Shown here: positions 1-10,570 of the stretch, piece after piece
How positions within the stretch are numbered: the first letter of the stretch is position 1
Layout: every line of letters begins with the position of its first letter
NCBI GenBank assembly: GCA_934045075.1
Contig: OW203734.1
Location: 19,446,182 to 19,510,181, forward strand
Length of the DNA stretch: 64,000 bases
DNA from: Yponomeuta sedellus
Lineage: Eukaryota; Arthropoda; Insecta; Lepidoptera; Yponomeutidae
Reading direction: 5' to 3'
Program-made: the position numbers and the translations under genes
Notes under the pieces: generated by a model
Databases searched by the model: none
Seen by the model: only the letters and a program-made list of their open reading frames with translations
Told to the model about the DNA's origin: nothing

Positions 1-55
1 TGCCCATTCCTATGTGGTCCGAGTCGGGTGTCTGCTTCAAATGCCTAAGGTCCAC
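1..55 (-). CDS. nAChRalpha: nAChR alpha subunit, exon after loop B (5' part; cut by window edge)
   Basis: Read on the minus strand, a pyrimidine-rich tract ending TTGTTCACAG is followed by an open frame giving VDLRHLKQTPDSDHIGMG, then one more base at the window edge. This continues the extracellular ligand-binding domain of insect nAChR alpha subunits directly after the loop B motif SW-YDGY. The preceding exon (9422-9242) ends at a codon boundary, so the phase fits. The exon is incomplete; the following loop C cysteine pair and the membrane segments must lie beyond base 1. Family assignment is firm. The paralogue (alpha3/alpha4-like from memory) is not certain. Confidence 0.9.
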   Translation of the reverse strand, partial: MDLRHLKQTPDSDHIGMG

Positions 56-300
56 CTGTGAACAAGAGAAAATGTATTAAGAATGCGTCTCTCATGTAAG
101 GATTTGTGACTATGACTTATGTAAACAGTCTATAGAAGTAGATACATAATATATCCTACTGTAAGGCAAAAGTCTTCTTTCAGAAAGTGAGTGAGTTTAA
201 TCCCCACCTAGTGGTCATGCGGTTTTGAAGTGGAGTCGGTGGTACACGTACTGTGCGATTGCGATGTCCTCATCGGGAAAAGAATTCGGAGTTTTTTTAG

Positions 301-1130
301 AATGGCTTACCCCAAACAAGATGATGTTAAGCATAGTTTCTTGAAGGGCGTGACTTACTTCGTTGAGTAACTACATTTTCGATTACGCTTAGGTGTAAGA
401 TCAGAGGGCGGACACAACAGACCCACTGGGTCAAAGTGTCGGCTCTTAATATAAGATCATCCCCACGTAATGTGAATAGCAGTCTGTAGAGTTTTTGCTT
501 GAACTTTGCAAATAGACAGTTATATTATTTTTAATGCACTAAGCCGTGCTAAGGACAATTTTTAAAAACCTATTTAGAGGCTAAAAATTCCACCCATGCC
601 GGGATTCAAACCCGCGACCTCTGGCTATCCGTGCCAGCGCTCTTTCCAACTGAGCTAATGGGCGACTCACCGGCATCAGTGAAATTTCGAACCTCTTTAC
701 AATATTCTCTGTATTACGTACAGGCAGCGACATCTGGCTGAAGTAATTTGCATCACTTGCAGCCCCGAGTACCTACTTTGCAGTTAGGTTTTACATCGGA
801 ATGATATCGCTGTACCCACATGATTAAATTATTCTTAATGGCTTACCCCAAACAAGATGATGTTAAGCATAGTTTCTTGAAGGGCGTGACTTACCTCGTT
901 GAGTACCTACATTTTCGATTACGCTTAGGTGTAAGATCAGAGGGCGGACACCACAGACCCACTGGGTCAAAGTGTCGGCTCTTAATATAAGATCATCCCC
1001 ACGTAATGTGAATACCAGTCTGTAGTGTTTTTGTTTGAACTTTGCAAATAGACAGTTATGTTATTTTTAATGCACTAACCCGTGCTAAGGACAATTATTA
1101 AAAACCTATTTAGAGGCTAAAAATAATTAG
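301..1130 (+). repeat. Direct tandem duplication, 536-bp period
   Basis: The sequence from 301 (AATGGCTTACCCCAAACAAG...) recurs from 837 with only scattered substitutions and stays alignable through the family A start (about 595 and 1130). Each unit carries about 220 bp of otherwise single-copy sequence followed by a family A end. The first unit runs through a complete minus-strand family A copy; the second runs into a plus-strand copy. Confidence 0.9.
523..836 (-). mobile_element. Family A tRNA-like retroposon, full unit
   Basis: Reading the minus strand from 836: the body beginning ATCATGTGGGTACAGCGAT, then the tRNA-like segment with A box TTAGCTCAGTTGG and B box close to GGTTTGAATCC, then the tail GCCTCTAAATAGGTTTTT and GTGCATTAAAAATAA. 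The copy lies inside the 536-bp tandem duplication. Confidence 0.85.
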
Positions 1131-1413
1131 TGCATTAAAATAATATAATCATGTGGGTACAGGAATATCATTCCGATGTAAAACTTAACTGCAAAGTATA
1201 GGTACTCGGGGCTGAAAGTGATGCAAATTACTTAAGCCAGATGTCGCTGCCTGTACGTAATACCGAGAATATTGTAAACAGGTTCGAAATTTCACTAATG
1301 CTGGTAAGTCGCCCATTACCTCAGTTGGAAAGAGCGCTGGCACGGATAGCCAGAGGTCGCGGGTTCGAATTCAGGCATGGGTGAATTTTTTAGCCTCTAA
1401 ATAGGTTTTTAAA
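1061..1413 (+). mobile_element. Family A retroposon with inverted 5' piece
   Basis: Starts with an inverted copy of the family A tail (GCACTAACCCGTGCTAAGG through AGAGGCTAAAAAT, about 1070-1126). It then switches to a forward unit beginning ATTAGTGCATTAAAATAATA and running through the tRNA-like segment (1308-1385) to GCCTCTAAATAGGTTTTTA. The two ends therefore form a snap-back. Confidence 0.8.
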
Positions 1414-1826
1414 AATGAGACAGTTGTACACAGTACATTAACTGATTTTCAGTGTCCGAGATACTGAAAGTATGCCCTTCAAACTCTATGGGTGATCGAT
1501 TTCGAACACTGATGTAAACAGCTCATTCCTGTTTTGTTGTAAACAGTTGATTACAATATTAATGTACAAAAACACGAGGTTATACTTATGATAGAAGCGA
1601 CCGGTATTGCTACTATACATTCACAAATATATTCTACGTAGAAAACACATTATTGCATTGCTTAACGTATGTCTGTAACAAATATATGGAAATTGAAGAA
1701 AATTAAAGTTATAGTTAAATCGCGATACCAGCTTTAACTTCTCTCGTTTTCATAATGAGATAAGATAAGAATATTCTTTATTGTACAACAGAGCACATGT
1801 TATAAAATATGTAAAGATACAAAATA

Positions 1827-1907
1827 AGTAAGTTAGTAAGTGAGTGAGTGAGTGAGTGAGTGAGTGAGTGAGTGAGTGAGTGAGTGAGTGAGTGAGTGAG
1901 TAAGTAG
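1827..1907. repeat. (TGAG)n microsatellite
   Basis: About 15 uninterrupted TGAG units, flanked by degenerate TAAG/TTAG units, next to the end of an F-type repeat. Confidence 0.95.
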
Positions 1908-2699
1908 AATTGTGTTGTAAACAAAGGATTCATTAGGACGTACGATTATAACCATTTTTAAAGCATTGTCCAGCGAGTTTTCTGTGCTAACGCGTTTATT
2001 TATTTATTAATTGGTAGACTGTGACACTTTTTATTGGCCTTACTTTTAGTCATTAGTCAAAAGGTCATTTTAACCCGTTACGCTGTTGCTCTTCCACATA
2101 AAGTAAAATAAATAAAGGATTTATAAATAAACAAAAAGGTTTTCCCGAAAGCGTCAAAGATAATTCGGAAAACAGACTCAAAATAGGTACGCCCTTTGTT
2201 CGGCAAACGTAACTAAGTACCATCATATGTTCTCTTTGAATTGAACGCTTCCATAATCGCCAGACGCGAGCGGCCTCGCTTTAAAAAGCGACTAAAAGAA
2301 AAATCCCGACTAAAAAAGGCATTTATTTGTCTAACGCAATTGTGCCCGGTAATGACGCCGAATGTTCGTATCTGAACGGGAGATCAAAGCCTCGAGCGCT
2401 TTGCTGCGATCCCCAACGAACCCTAACACGTGTGATATAGAGGCATAGACGGGTAAGCAGGATTTATCCTTATTTATTGAGACCGACGGAACCACACAGA
2501 TTTATCTTCTCCCTTAACCAGGGCCTTGAGCCTATTACACACAGGGCCAGTGTCTGAATTGAGAATTTCGCTAAGTAAATAGTTAACTGTAGTGCTCTTT
2601 CTTCGAATTTCTCAGAAATGAGCGTGACAGAACGCTACGTAAGTAGTTAGTTGAGTTAGTGAAATTTTTATTTCAAAAACTGGCTCATATAGTTCTAGT

Positions 2700-3113
2700 T
2701 CAAGTTAGACCTGATATTTCCGTGCTTAGCCTCATAGTTAGGCCATTGTACGTAGCATACGCTGAGGCATAAGTGAGGAAACCCTATAGTTTCCTCACGA
2801 TGTTTTCTTTCACGGCTTGCGAGTGGTTTTGCTACAATAGAATTCAATTGCATTTGCTTACTTGAAGGAAAACGTCGGGAGGAAACCTGAGTGTCTGAGG
2901 TGTTCAAAAACCTCAGCCCTTGAAATTGCCAATCCGCGGTGGGCACGCGTGGTAATTAAGCCCGTACTCTCTCTTTCTGAGAGAAGACCTGTGACCTGCA
3001 TTGAGACATATAAAGGGTACATACACTCAACTGTATCACTATACATTTACGAGATCCGTCTCCCAGATGGCTGCAACAGGCATTTTGTTGTAGAAATGAA
3101 TAAAAATGTATAG
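2700..3113. mobile_element. SINE D body (-) facing family E end (+)
   Basis: 2722-2835 is a minus-strand SINE D body (AGCCTCATAGTTAGGCC... TTTCCTCACGATGTTTTC). 2862-3113 is a plus-strand family E end (GAAGGAAAACGTCGGGAGG, GTGGTAATTAAGCCCGTACT, CTCTCTTTCTGAGAGAAG). The two share the GAAGGAAAACATCG-type core in opposite orientation, so the locus is a partial foldback. Confidence 0.65.
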
Positions 3114-3860
3114 GACTTCAATACTTTGGTTTTATATCAATGATAAACAGTAAATTTGGATGAGAAATGTCAATTCTGTAAATCTTAGGATTTCGTCAAA
3201 AGGTGAGGCAGTAGCCTACAGTGTCTAATAATAAATTAGTGTGATAGTTATTTAAATTAATGAGAATGTTTCCGTGATTCTGAAACGCTAGTTTGATGTT
3301 GATACTTTCAATCGTTGGATGTTGTCATGTTGTCAAAAGGTCACAGACTTGAGCCTGTATTGTGTGTAATATTAAATCAGTGTGAAATTTAAATTAATGA
3401 GATTCTTTCGGTGATTCTGAACCGGTAATAAATGTATATAATTTTCATTTATTTCAACAATGAAAACCAAACCAAATCTAGAATATGTGACGTAATTTTA
3501 TGCGAGAATGTAAGATGAATGAAATAAGAATGTATATGAAAAATCATATAAAAAGTTTAGCACTGTTACAAGTCTACATCAGTTACAAGTCTACTACACA
3601 ACGGCCTGTATCCAATCGTATTGCCGATATTATTTATTGCCCGCCAATAAAATATCTAACTCCGCTCCTAGTTGATTTGATAAAGTTTCCTATTAGCTTT
3701 TGTTTCGCGAGTTAATCTTGTTGGGTGTATCTTCGGGTTTGTTGAAACTTCGCCGTCGATTGCGTGCTTCAATTATTTTTTTGGCAGAGTACGCTGCGTG
3801 AAATGTAAGTTGAGCGGGAGCGAAAATAAAAACAACTTTAGACGGAGCCAACATAGTTAC

Positions 3861-4271
3861 AGCCTGTTAGCATTTAGAATATACCTCGGGCTCTAGAGCA
3901 GGCTTCGGTTTTCGCCGAAAGCACACGAGTGTAATACTACTTTCTGCTCTGTATCGGCTGTCATGTATTGGCAGTCGTTAAGCCATGTCAGAGGCCTTAT
4001 GGGCGGCTTGATAACTTCTGACGGTAAGGCCCGCCGCTGTCTTACAATCCTCCACCAACCCGGACTCAGCCCGCGTGGTGGAGTATGGCCTCCACCACGC
4101 GTCGGGGGCCGAGTCCGGGCGATGCAGGAAGAGACCCGTAAAACTTTTCTTTACTATTTTGAAAAGTTATGTAAAGTTAAGTGTCATATTAGTTCCGATG
4201 TTTCTATTACACGAATGCATCCGATTCTATCCGATATAGTAGCAGAGGTATACTCTAAAAGCTAACAGACT
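3861..4271. mobile_element. MITE 'CTGTTAGC' copy 1, split by a family B SINE
   Basis: Left end AGCCTGTTAGCATTTAGAAT and right end ATTCTAAAAGCTAACAGACT-like (ACTCTAAAAGCTAACAGACT) are inverted repeats matching the intact element at 15776-15955. The interior also aligns (GGCTTCGGTTTTCGCC; TTTCTATTACACGAATGCAT). The middle is interrupted by a family B fragment at 3955-4139, so the MITE is the older insertion. Confidence 0.8.
3955..4139 (-). mobile_element. Family B (5S-derived) SINE fragment nested in MITE
   Basis: Contains GGCTGTCATGTATTGGCAGT, TTAAGCCATGTCAGAGGCC, TTACAATCCTCCACCAACCC and GATGCAGGAAGAGACCCGT in family B order. The stretch around 4080-4120 is locally rearranged: GTGGTGGAGTATGGCC is followed by its inverse. 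The 5S-like head is missing. Confidence 0.85.
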
Positions 4272-4319
4272 ATACCAGTTTCAAATATTATACTGGGAGG
4301 CCCACAGAATGTAAAAAAG

Positions 4320-4422
4320 TGTCCTAGGCATTCCGAGTAGTCCCTTCACCCATCTAGTGTGAGTGAAGATGCCACTGGACGCTGTATAAATCATCTCATT
4401 ACGTAGATGCAAAGGCCAATGT
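4320..4422 (+). repeat. Family H short dispersed repeat
   Basis: Contains CACCCATCTAGTGTGAGTGA, then GATGCCACTGGACGCTGTAT and AAATCATCTCATTACGTAGA. Related pieces occur at 18145-18203 (+), 24410-24445 (-), 25975-26055 (+), 27810-27850 (+), 40835-40920 (-) and 44640-44712 (+). No coding potential; class unknown to me. Confidence 0.7.
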
Positions 4423-4470
4423 GGTGGAAGAGTTTTTGAATGACTTCAAAGCTATGACGTCAATATTATG

Positions 4471-4588
4471 ACTGTCTTACAATCCTCCAAGCCCGGACTT
4501 GGCCCCCGTGGTGGAGTATGGCCTAACCTTCCTGCAATATAGGACACGTGCCCCAGCAGTGGGGAAGTAAAAAGAGTTGATATCAATT
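4471..4588 (-). mobile_element. Family B SINE, 3' fragment
   Basis: Runs from CTGTCTTACAATCCTCCAA through GTGGTGGAGTATGGCCTAAC and CCCCAGCAGTGGGGA to GTTGATATCAATTC. It is the distal (non-5S) part of the SINE. Confidence 0.85.
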
Positions 4589-4735
4589 CAAATTCAAATT
4601 TATTTATTTCAACGTAATTAACATTCTGTTTGCTGAATGTCAATGTAAAATGGAAGCCGCCGCCTTCGGGCCGTATTGTAGTGGAGAAGAAGGCAACGAA
4701 AAAAAAAACTCCACCCTGACCATCTTTTCTCAAAT
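4588..4735 (-). mobile_element. LINE 3' end, family I
   Basis: An ATTCAAATTCAAATTTATTT start (a TTTGAA-type tail on the minus strand) is followed by TTCAACGTAATTAACATTC, GTTTGCTGAATGTCAATGT and GCCGCCTTCGGGCCGTA. The same order recurs at 8584-8695. No ORF remains. Confidence 0.6.
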
Positions 4736-5330
4736 CATCTTAAAACCAAATACATCAGTTGCCATATGTAAACCTAATAAGATTTCATGATTGCATGAAG
4801 ATTTCAATCAATCAATCATGACTTCAAGAACTTTATTTGAAAATTGTAAAAACAGAATTAATTGGAAAAATAGATAGTTAGCGAGATAAAATTGGTAGTA
4901 GTGGTGTTTCATCAAAAGTAAAAATGCAAAAGGGAGCTAGAATGGGTGACAGAACGAAAGTTAAAAATTGTGTAAAATCCATTTTAATATATTTCTTTCG
5001 TTCTGTCCCATCATTTTTAAAGTCAAAATTATAATTACGTCACTGTCACAATCTATACATTACTATACTAATACTATAAATAGTAAACGTTTTTAAGGAA
5101 ATTACATTAAAAAAAAGTTACTCATCTGATTAAAAAAAAGTTTCTCCAGTATTTAGCACGGACCTTTAGGGTGGATATAAGCTAAGCCGTTTTTCACGTA
5201 AACGTAGTCGAGAGTACTTATATGTACTAAAAGACAATTTAAAAATCATTTTATGCTCGCGTAATTTACGTTTTAGGTTCAATGGTCCTAAAACACAATA
5301 AGTTTGTTTTCTAGGTTATGTTACATTTAT

Positions 5331-5441
5331 ATTCTTTTTATTGCACTAACCCGTGCTAAGGACAATTTCAAAAACCTATTTAGAGGCAAAAAATTCCACC
5401 CATGCCGGGACTCGAACCCGCGACCTCTGGCAAACCGTGCC
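5331..5441 (-). mobile_element. Family A fragment
   Basis: Tail (TTGCACTAACCCGTGCTAAG, AAAACCTATTTAGAGGC) plus the B-box half of the tRNA-like segment (GGGACTCGAACCCGCGACC). It stops abruptly inside the anticodon-arm region. Confidence 0.85.
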
Positions 5442-5606
5442 TTGGGCAACGGTTAGCCAAAGCCATTTTCAGCCTTGAAATAGAATTTAAAAATATGTTA
5501 CATTTGTGAATTTATACTTCTATCAAAATTGTGTCTTAAGGAAATGTGTCTTAAGGAAAACATTGTGATTTAACCAGCCTTTTTGAGATATTCCTTTGCG
5601 GTTTTT

Positions 5607-5690
5607 ATTAATCTGCGGTGGGCACGCGCGATTATTTAGCCTAACCTTTCTGAAAGAAGGCTTGTGCCCTGTAGTAGGTAAGTATGTAAA
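5607..5690 (+). repeat. Family E end fragment
   Basis: AATCTGCGGTGGGCACGCG, then CTGAAAGAAGGCTTGTGCCC. Related pieces lie at 2930-3010, 16045-16128, 50960-51008, 57395-57450 and 58690-58765. Confidence 0.6.
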
Positions 5691-5723
5691 CAGACTAAAT
5701 TACAAAAATACAATTATTTTATC

Positions 5724-5975
5724 TCTCGTCGTCAGGCTAAACCAGTCCACTGCTGGACATAGCCCTCCCCTAAAGAGCGCCACGTTGTGCTATCAAAGGG
5801 GGTAATGCCCATAATCCCCACGCTAGGCGTGCGGGTTGGGGATCGCAGTTCGGTGGAATTGTACTGCAGGGGGCGCTGCTGCCCACCCCCCGGTTTGTGT
5901 CCCTTAGTCGCTTTTCACGACACCCGCGGGAAGAATTGGGTTGGTGCTATTCTCTAGGCCGACACCACACAGCAA
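5724..5975 (-). mobile_element. Family G non-autonomous element
   Basis: On the minus strand this reads from GTGTGGTGTCGGCCTAGAG, ATAGCACCAACCCAATTC and CGACTAAGGGACAC to GAGGGCTATGTCCAGCAGTG. The last part matches the 3' end of the RTE-type LINE at 45560-45600, so G appears to share a tail with that LINE. Confidence 0.8.
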
Positions 5976-5998
5976 TTTTTTTAATCTAAATGTAAGTA

Positions 5999-6067
5999 TT
6001 TTAAAAACCTATTTAGAGGCTGAAAATTCCATCCATAGCGGGACTTGAACCCGCGACCTCTGGCTAT
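5999..6067 (-). mobile_element. Family A fragment
   Basis: AAAACCTATTTAGAGGCTG plus the B box in reverse (GGGACTTGAACCCGCGACC), truncated after CTGGCTAT. Confidence 0.8.
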
Positions 6068-6442
6068 TGTAAGCATTTTTACAATAATACGCATCCCACA
6101 GCAGTTCTTATAGTACAAGAAATAAGTTTTAGTATCGAAAAAAAGTATCACCTTCTGCCACAGTAGTGCATCAGAGCCATCAACTAAATCAATCCAATCA
6201 GCAATAATGCGAACTCGCACAATACTCAGTAACTCCGACACCAAATTTGAAATAATAATCTCGACTAATGAATCCTAAAGGAGCCAGCGTATTTTCCTTA
6301 CATTGAAATAGAAATGCGAAATTGTTTTCATAATTGACTGCTAATTAAATTAGGTAGGGAGTAATATTTCTTCGTTGCCACGTAATCCGTTGTTTGATAA
6401 GGCCGGGGTTACACCAAGATCTTAGTAGCTTTTTATTATATG

Positions 6443-6695
6443 CGATATCGATATCAACCCTTGTGTGTCCCCACTGCTGGGGCATGGGTCTCTTCCTGCA
6501 TCGCAGGAAGGTTAGGCCATACTTCACCAGGGGGGCCAAGTACGGGTGGCGGAGGATTGTAAGACAGTGGCGGGCCCTACTGTCAAAAGTTATCAAGCTG
6601 CCCATAAGGCCTCTGACATGGCTAAACGACTGCCATTACATGACAGCCGGCAACAATGGCTTAACGAGCCTTGCGAAGCACATAAGCGCTCGGAA
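6443..6695 (+). mobile_element. Family B SINE, missing 5S head
   Basis: Begins with the repeated ATATCGATATC tail and continues TCCCCACTGCTGGGGCA, CTTCCTGCATCGCAGGAAGG, AAGTTATCAAGCTGCCCAT and TTGCGAAGCACATAAGCGCT, where it ends. Confidence 0.85.
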
Positions 6696-7314
6696 TATTA
6701 CATGCACGCACGGTGAAACTTACTCCAGTACCAACGACTCCCCGCCACCATAACCATGGCTTCGATTCTGTTAGTGAATTACAGTACCATGACAGATAAT
6801 TGGTCGAATCACGTGGGTCGTTTTTCATACCATTGACGCCTACAAGGTTCGATGTATGTGCGCGCTAGACGTGAAGCAGCAACGAAATTTAATCACCACG
6901 TTCATGCAGTTGTCATTGTACCACAAAGCATTAGCAGAAGCTACTTTAACTTTACAAGTGTACGTAACAAAGTTATCAATATAAAGTCATTAAAATGTGG
7001 AAATTAAATTTAAATGGAAAAAAATAATTTAATATTAAAAAACAATTCTCTTTCTCTTTCTAAAATTACTTTGCTAAATTCACCAAAAATCCCATAAGCA
7101 CAATGCGTTTAGTTAATGCACCGCCCTCTTTCCCACTTTTTTCAACCAGAAGCAAGACACAAACATACCATCACCGACGCCAATACTTGTGTGAGCAAAT
7201 ACGCGACGCGTTTTGCCTCTTACACGAGGCATCCTCAGGCTCACAGGAGCAAGTTCACTTGTGAGCGTATTTTCTATTTAATTATTATAAAGTCGATCAT
7301 ACATTAAGTCGATT

Positions 7315-7560
7315 GTGCTGTGTGGTGTCGGCCTAGAGAATAGCACCAACCCAATTCTTCCCGCGGGTGTCGTAAAAGGCGACTAAGGGACACAATCCGG
7401 GGGATGGGCAGCAGCACCTCCTGCAGTACAATTCCCCTGCAGTACGCATGCCCAGCGTGGGGATTATGGGTATTACCCCCAATGATGATGCGCTATGGTG
7501 CCCATTAGGGGAGGGCTATGTCCAGCAGTGGACTAGTACAGCCTGACGACGACGACGAAG
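7315..7560 (+). mobile_element. Family G element, head to tail
   Basis: Reads GTGTGGTGTCGGCCTAGAG, GTGTCGTAAAAGGCGACTAA, CAGCGTGGGGATTATGGG, GAGGGCTATGTCCAGCAGTG, then a GAC/GAAGAT triplet tail to 7560. The simple-repeat tail is typical of RTE-mobilised elements. Confidence 0.8.
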
Positions 7561-7577
7561 ATGACGACGACGACGAT

Positions 7578-7655
7578 CATACATGCTGGGTTTGAACCCA
7601 CGATCTCCCGAATTTGAGGCCAGCGTTTAAACGATACACTACCACCGCTCTCGAC
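7578..7655 (-). mobile_element. tRNA-headed SINE D fragment
   Basis: The minus strand gives an A-box-like GAGCGGTGGTAGTGTATCG and a B-box-like GTGGGTTCAAACCCAGCATG, the arrangement seen in the SINE D head at 63690. Confidence 0.7.
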
Positions 7656-7689
7656 AGTGAATAATTTAATTGTGATTTTAATTTTCGGG

Positions 7690-7955
7690 ATACATCAATC
7701 TTCTTCTTCAGGCTATATTAGTCCACTGCTGGACATAGCCCTCCCCTAATGAGCGCCATAGCGCAAGGTTGTGCCATCATTGGGGGGTAATGCCCATAAT
7801 CCCCACGCTGGGCATGCGGGTTGGGGATCGCAGTTTGGTGGAATTAAACTGCAGGGGGCGCTGCTGCCCACCCACTGGTTTGTGTCCCTTAGCGGTGCTG
7901 TGTTGGTGTCGGCCTAGAGAATAGCACCAACTCAAATTCTTCCCGCGGGTGTCGA
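7690..7955 (-). mobile_element. Family G element with inverted head
   Basis: A minus-strand G copy (tail TTCTTCTTCAGGCTATATT first) runs to TTGTGTCCCTTAG. It then flips to plus-strand head sequence (TGTTGGTGTCGGCCTAGAG to CGCGGGTGTCG, about 7900-7953). The head is thus present inverted: a snap-back. Confidence 0.75.
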
Positions 7956-8583
7956 TACATCAATGCGTAGTGAAAATTAGGACCAAGGAGCCAATTCTCA
8001 CTTCATTAGCAAATAAGTCGTATATGATTTTTAAGGCTTGGGCTTAGGCTTGGAATTCTACGTAAAAAGTCGGGCGACAGCCAAAATCTGTATTCTGAAC
8101 GCCATACGATATTAAATTCGAATGAGATAATAGATGTTTAATGACACTGTCGAGTTATATTATCATATTTTTATGCAACAATTTGCGTAATTGCATGCGA
8201 ATTGAAAGCGTAGGCTTTCAATTCGCATGGGCGAGAATCGCCCCCCAAGTCTACCCTCAGCTTTACAAAATATTTGAGCGACGTGAAACCGAGAACTTCA
8301 CTAGTAGCTATACGCGAGATTATTAATCTTGCACTAGATAATTAGGTTTTGATTAAACCACGGCGTGCTTTGTAATTTTTCTTTATAGAAAAATGTAGCT
8401 ATTGAAGAAACTAAGATGAGTCTCATAAAATAGAAATAATGTTGGTATTTTGTTAAGTCTAATTAAGTCTAATTAATTGTCTACCTAAATTGTATTTGCG
8501 CTGTGAGCTTCTTGTGATTAAATAAAATAAAATTGTTAATAGATTAAAAAGGTTAGTAGATTCTTTATGACCTAGGATAAGAA

Positions 8584-8800
8584 TATTCAAATTCTAATCA
8601 ATTTATTTCAACGTAAAGAAGTTACATTCTGTTTGCTGAATATCAATGTAAAATTTAAAATGTAAGCCGCTGCCTTAGGGCCGTAATATTCTTTATTGTA
8701 TAAACATAAACCAGAAAAATATTTACAGATACAAAAGATAAAATACAATAAGCGGCCTTATTGCTAATAGCAATTTCTTTCAGGCACCCTTCAATTACGT
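8584..8800 (-). mobile_element. LINE 3' ends, family I then family F
   Basis: 8584-8695 repeats the family I order (ATTTATTTCAACGTAAAGAA, TTTGCTGAATATCAATGT). 8690-8800 is family F (AATATTCTTTATTGTATAAA, GCGGCCTTATTGCTAATAGC). On the opposite strand F ends in AATAAAGAATATT plus a TTATC-type tail. Confidence 0.6.
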
Positions 8801-8856
8801 ATTGTATATTAAATATGCTTGCTAGTTAGCAAGTGGTTTTGCTACGAGCGAAACCA

Positions 8857-8928
8857 CTTCCGCGCACCGGGCATCGAACCTGGGTCTCTCGATTTCGCGT
8901 CTACTGTTCTACCCACTAGGGTTCCGCT
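8857..8928 (-). mobile_element. tRNA-headed SINE fragment
   Basis: The minus strand carries a B-box-like CCAGGTTCGATGCCCGGTG and an upstream A-box-like AGTGGGTAGAACAGTAG. Probable tRNA-derived head. Confidence 0.55.
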
Positions 8929-8948
8929 TCTCCTTTAAAATATTACTA

Positions 8949-9197
8949 AAGATACTATAATAATAATAATAAATATTCATGGACATATACACAGATCTCG
9001 TCAGCCCTATACTTAGTACAACTAAATGACTTGTGTTATAGGTCGACGATAAATTTAATACAATAAATACATAGACAACATCCAAGACCCGAGACAAATT
9101 AGAAAAGGTTGTTTCCTAGTTGGGCTCGGCCGGGGATCGAGCCCGAGACCTTTGGTTTTACAGTCAGCGTGCCAAACCGCTGCGCCACCGAGGTCGT
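8949..9197 (-). mobile_element. tRNA-derived SINE next to nAChR exon
   Basis: On the minus strand the head reads GACCTCGGTGGCGCAGCGG (A box) and CTCGGGCTCGATCCCCGG (B box). The body ends with GACGAGATCTGTGTATATGT and an ATTTATTATTATT tail. The head starts about 45 bp from the donor of the 9422-9242 exon. A tail fragment of the same family is at 63590-63640. Confidence 0.8.
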
Positions 9198-9241
9198 CTA
9201 TGTATACTATGTATGAAATACTCATAATGACACCAACTTAC

Positions 9242-9422
9242 CGTGTACCCATCGTAGCTCCAGGATCCAAACTTCATGAAACAAGTCTGCTCGTCGAATG
9301 GGAAGTACTCGACGTCGATCTCGCAGAAGGACTTATAGATGGCCGGCGGCTTCCAGACGACCTTCCCGTCGTGGTGGAGGATGGCCTTCGTCATTATCGT
9401 CACCTCGTAGTTGCCATCAGCG
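9242..9422 (-). CDS. nAChRalpha: nAChR alpha subunit exon: Cys-loop and loop B (181 bp)
   Basis: On the minus strand a CTTCTTTTCCCAG acceptor is followed by one base completing a split Asn codon, then 60 codons ending at an ACG|GTAAGT donor. The protein begins [17 protein letters not shown]. It contains [20 protein letters not shown] and continues PFDEQTC, so the two cysteines flank 13 residues: the Cys-loop signature of pentameric ligand-gated channels. It ends [10 protein letters not shown], the loop B agonist-site motif with its conserved Trp. Joined to the 110-bp exon it gives the diagnostic VLYNN-ADGNYEV. It encodes part of the extracellular domain of a postsynaptic cation channel, the target class of neonicotinoids. 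Closest by memory to insect alpha3/alpha4. The antisense open frame across it is a shadow. Confidence 0.97.
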
Positions 9423-9744
9423 CTGGGAAAAGAAGACGGGGCTGGTTAGAGCGGAAACCTGTTAAAAACGAGGATCTGATTCAATTAGGGCTCGGACATT
9501 GAATATTCGTTTAGCTGTAGTCGTTAAGCAAGTTGTATAGTCACCTGTTTCATTATTCGGTTTTCGGTTTTAGTTTTCATCGGAATTGAACGGTTTTTCT
9601 TAGTCTACGAAGGTACCTACGTGAAATTTAATCAGTAAAAATAGCCGAATATTACAAGCTAGCTACAATTACAATACAGAAGTGATTTCTGGCCCATTGT
9701 TTATGATAACCGGACATTGGAGGTGTAAAACTATTGTGATATTC

Positions 9745-10109
9745 GTTATCAACCCTTGTATGTCCCCACTGCTGGGGCACGGGTCTCTTCCTGCATCGCA
9801 GGAAGGTTAGGCCATACTCCACCACGGGGGCCAAATCCGGGTTGGTGGAGGATTGTAAGACAGTGGCGGTCCTTACTGTCAGAAGTTATCAAGCCGCCCA
9901 TAAGGCCTCTGACATGGCTTAACGACTGCCATTATATGACAGCCGGCACCAACGGCTTAACGTGCCTTGCGAAGCACGGAAGCGCTCGGAAAAAATGCCA
10001 CTAGCGGTAGTCACGGGACGCTCACCCATCCCGTACCTGACCGCGCCTGTTGTTGCTTAACCAAGTGATTGGTTCCAATCACTTGGTTCGCCTAGGCCAC
10101 GAGCGCTTC
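9745..10109 (+). mobile_element. Family B SINE, full length, with 8-bp TSD
   Basis: Essentially complete copy flanked by GTGATATT at 9736-9743 and 10116-10123. Reading the minus strand from 10109, the head contains GTTAAGCAAC, 20 bases, then GGATGGGTGA-(C/G)-CG: the box A to box C pattern and spacing of 5S rRNA (10004-10071). The distal part ends in GTTGATAACG. This is the best reference copy together with 51068-51435. Confidence 0.9.
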
Positions 10110-10570
10110 GCGCACGTGATATTGTGGAATCCCATTTATAACCTCATGTGTTTTCGTTACGCAACGCATCAAAAAGATTCTGTGGTCTCTTGTGATTGTA
10201 ATACAATAAGGCAACACGGCTCTCTGGAAGACTCATCTGTGCGCTTATTAAGACACATTTTCCTGTTTAGATTTCCTCGTCCGAGAAAATGGGTAAACAA
10301 GCAAGTAATTATGCGGGGTGTTGCAGTAGGGTAGGCATATTAATCTACTAAAAAAATATGGCACTATCTGAGAGATCATACAATCTTTTAAAAAACATGG
10401 ATTTGTAGAAATAGGACGGGTCATTAGAGCACGAACTCTTCTATTCTAACAGCCGTTTTTTTATTTCGCTTTTTCAGTCGTTGCTCCAAAATGTTCTTAA
10501 AATTAGGAGACGAACACTCTCTCAAATCTGTATTTCAAAATTAATAGCACCGGACCTTTCCTGTGATATT

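Larger units (their letters stand above)
56..9241 (-). other. nAChR intron, about 9.2 kb, repeat-filled
   Basis: Lies between the GTAAGT donor after 9242 and the CACAG acceptor before 55. It holds the repeats listed separately. In 1414-2700 I see only the end of an F-type repeat (about 1763-1830), the TGAG microsatellite and a moderately GC-richer stretch at 2150-2500 without a convincing ORF. In 3114-3860, 4736-5330 and 6696-7310 I recognise nothing beyond AT-rich sequence. Confidence 0.85.

Noticed and set aside
9152..9502. 116-codon open frame on the plus strand
   Set aside because: It is the antisense shadow of the nAChR 181-bp exon and its flanks; the minus-strand protein and splice sites explain the sequence.
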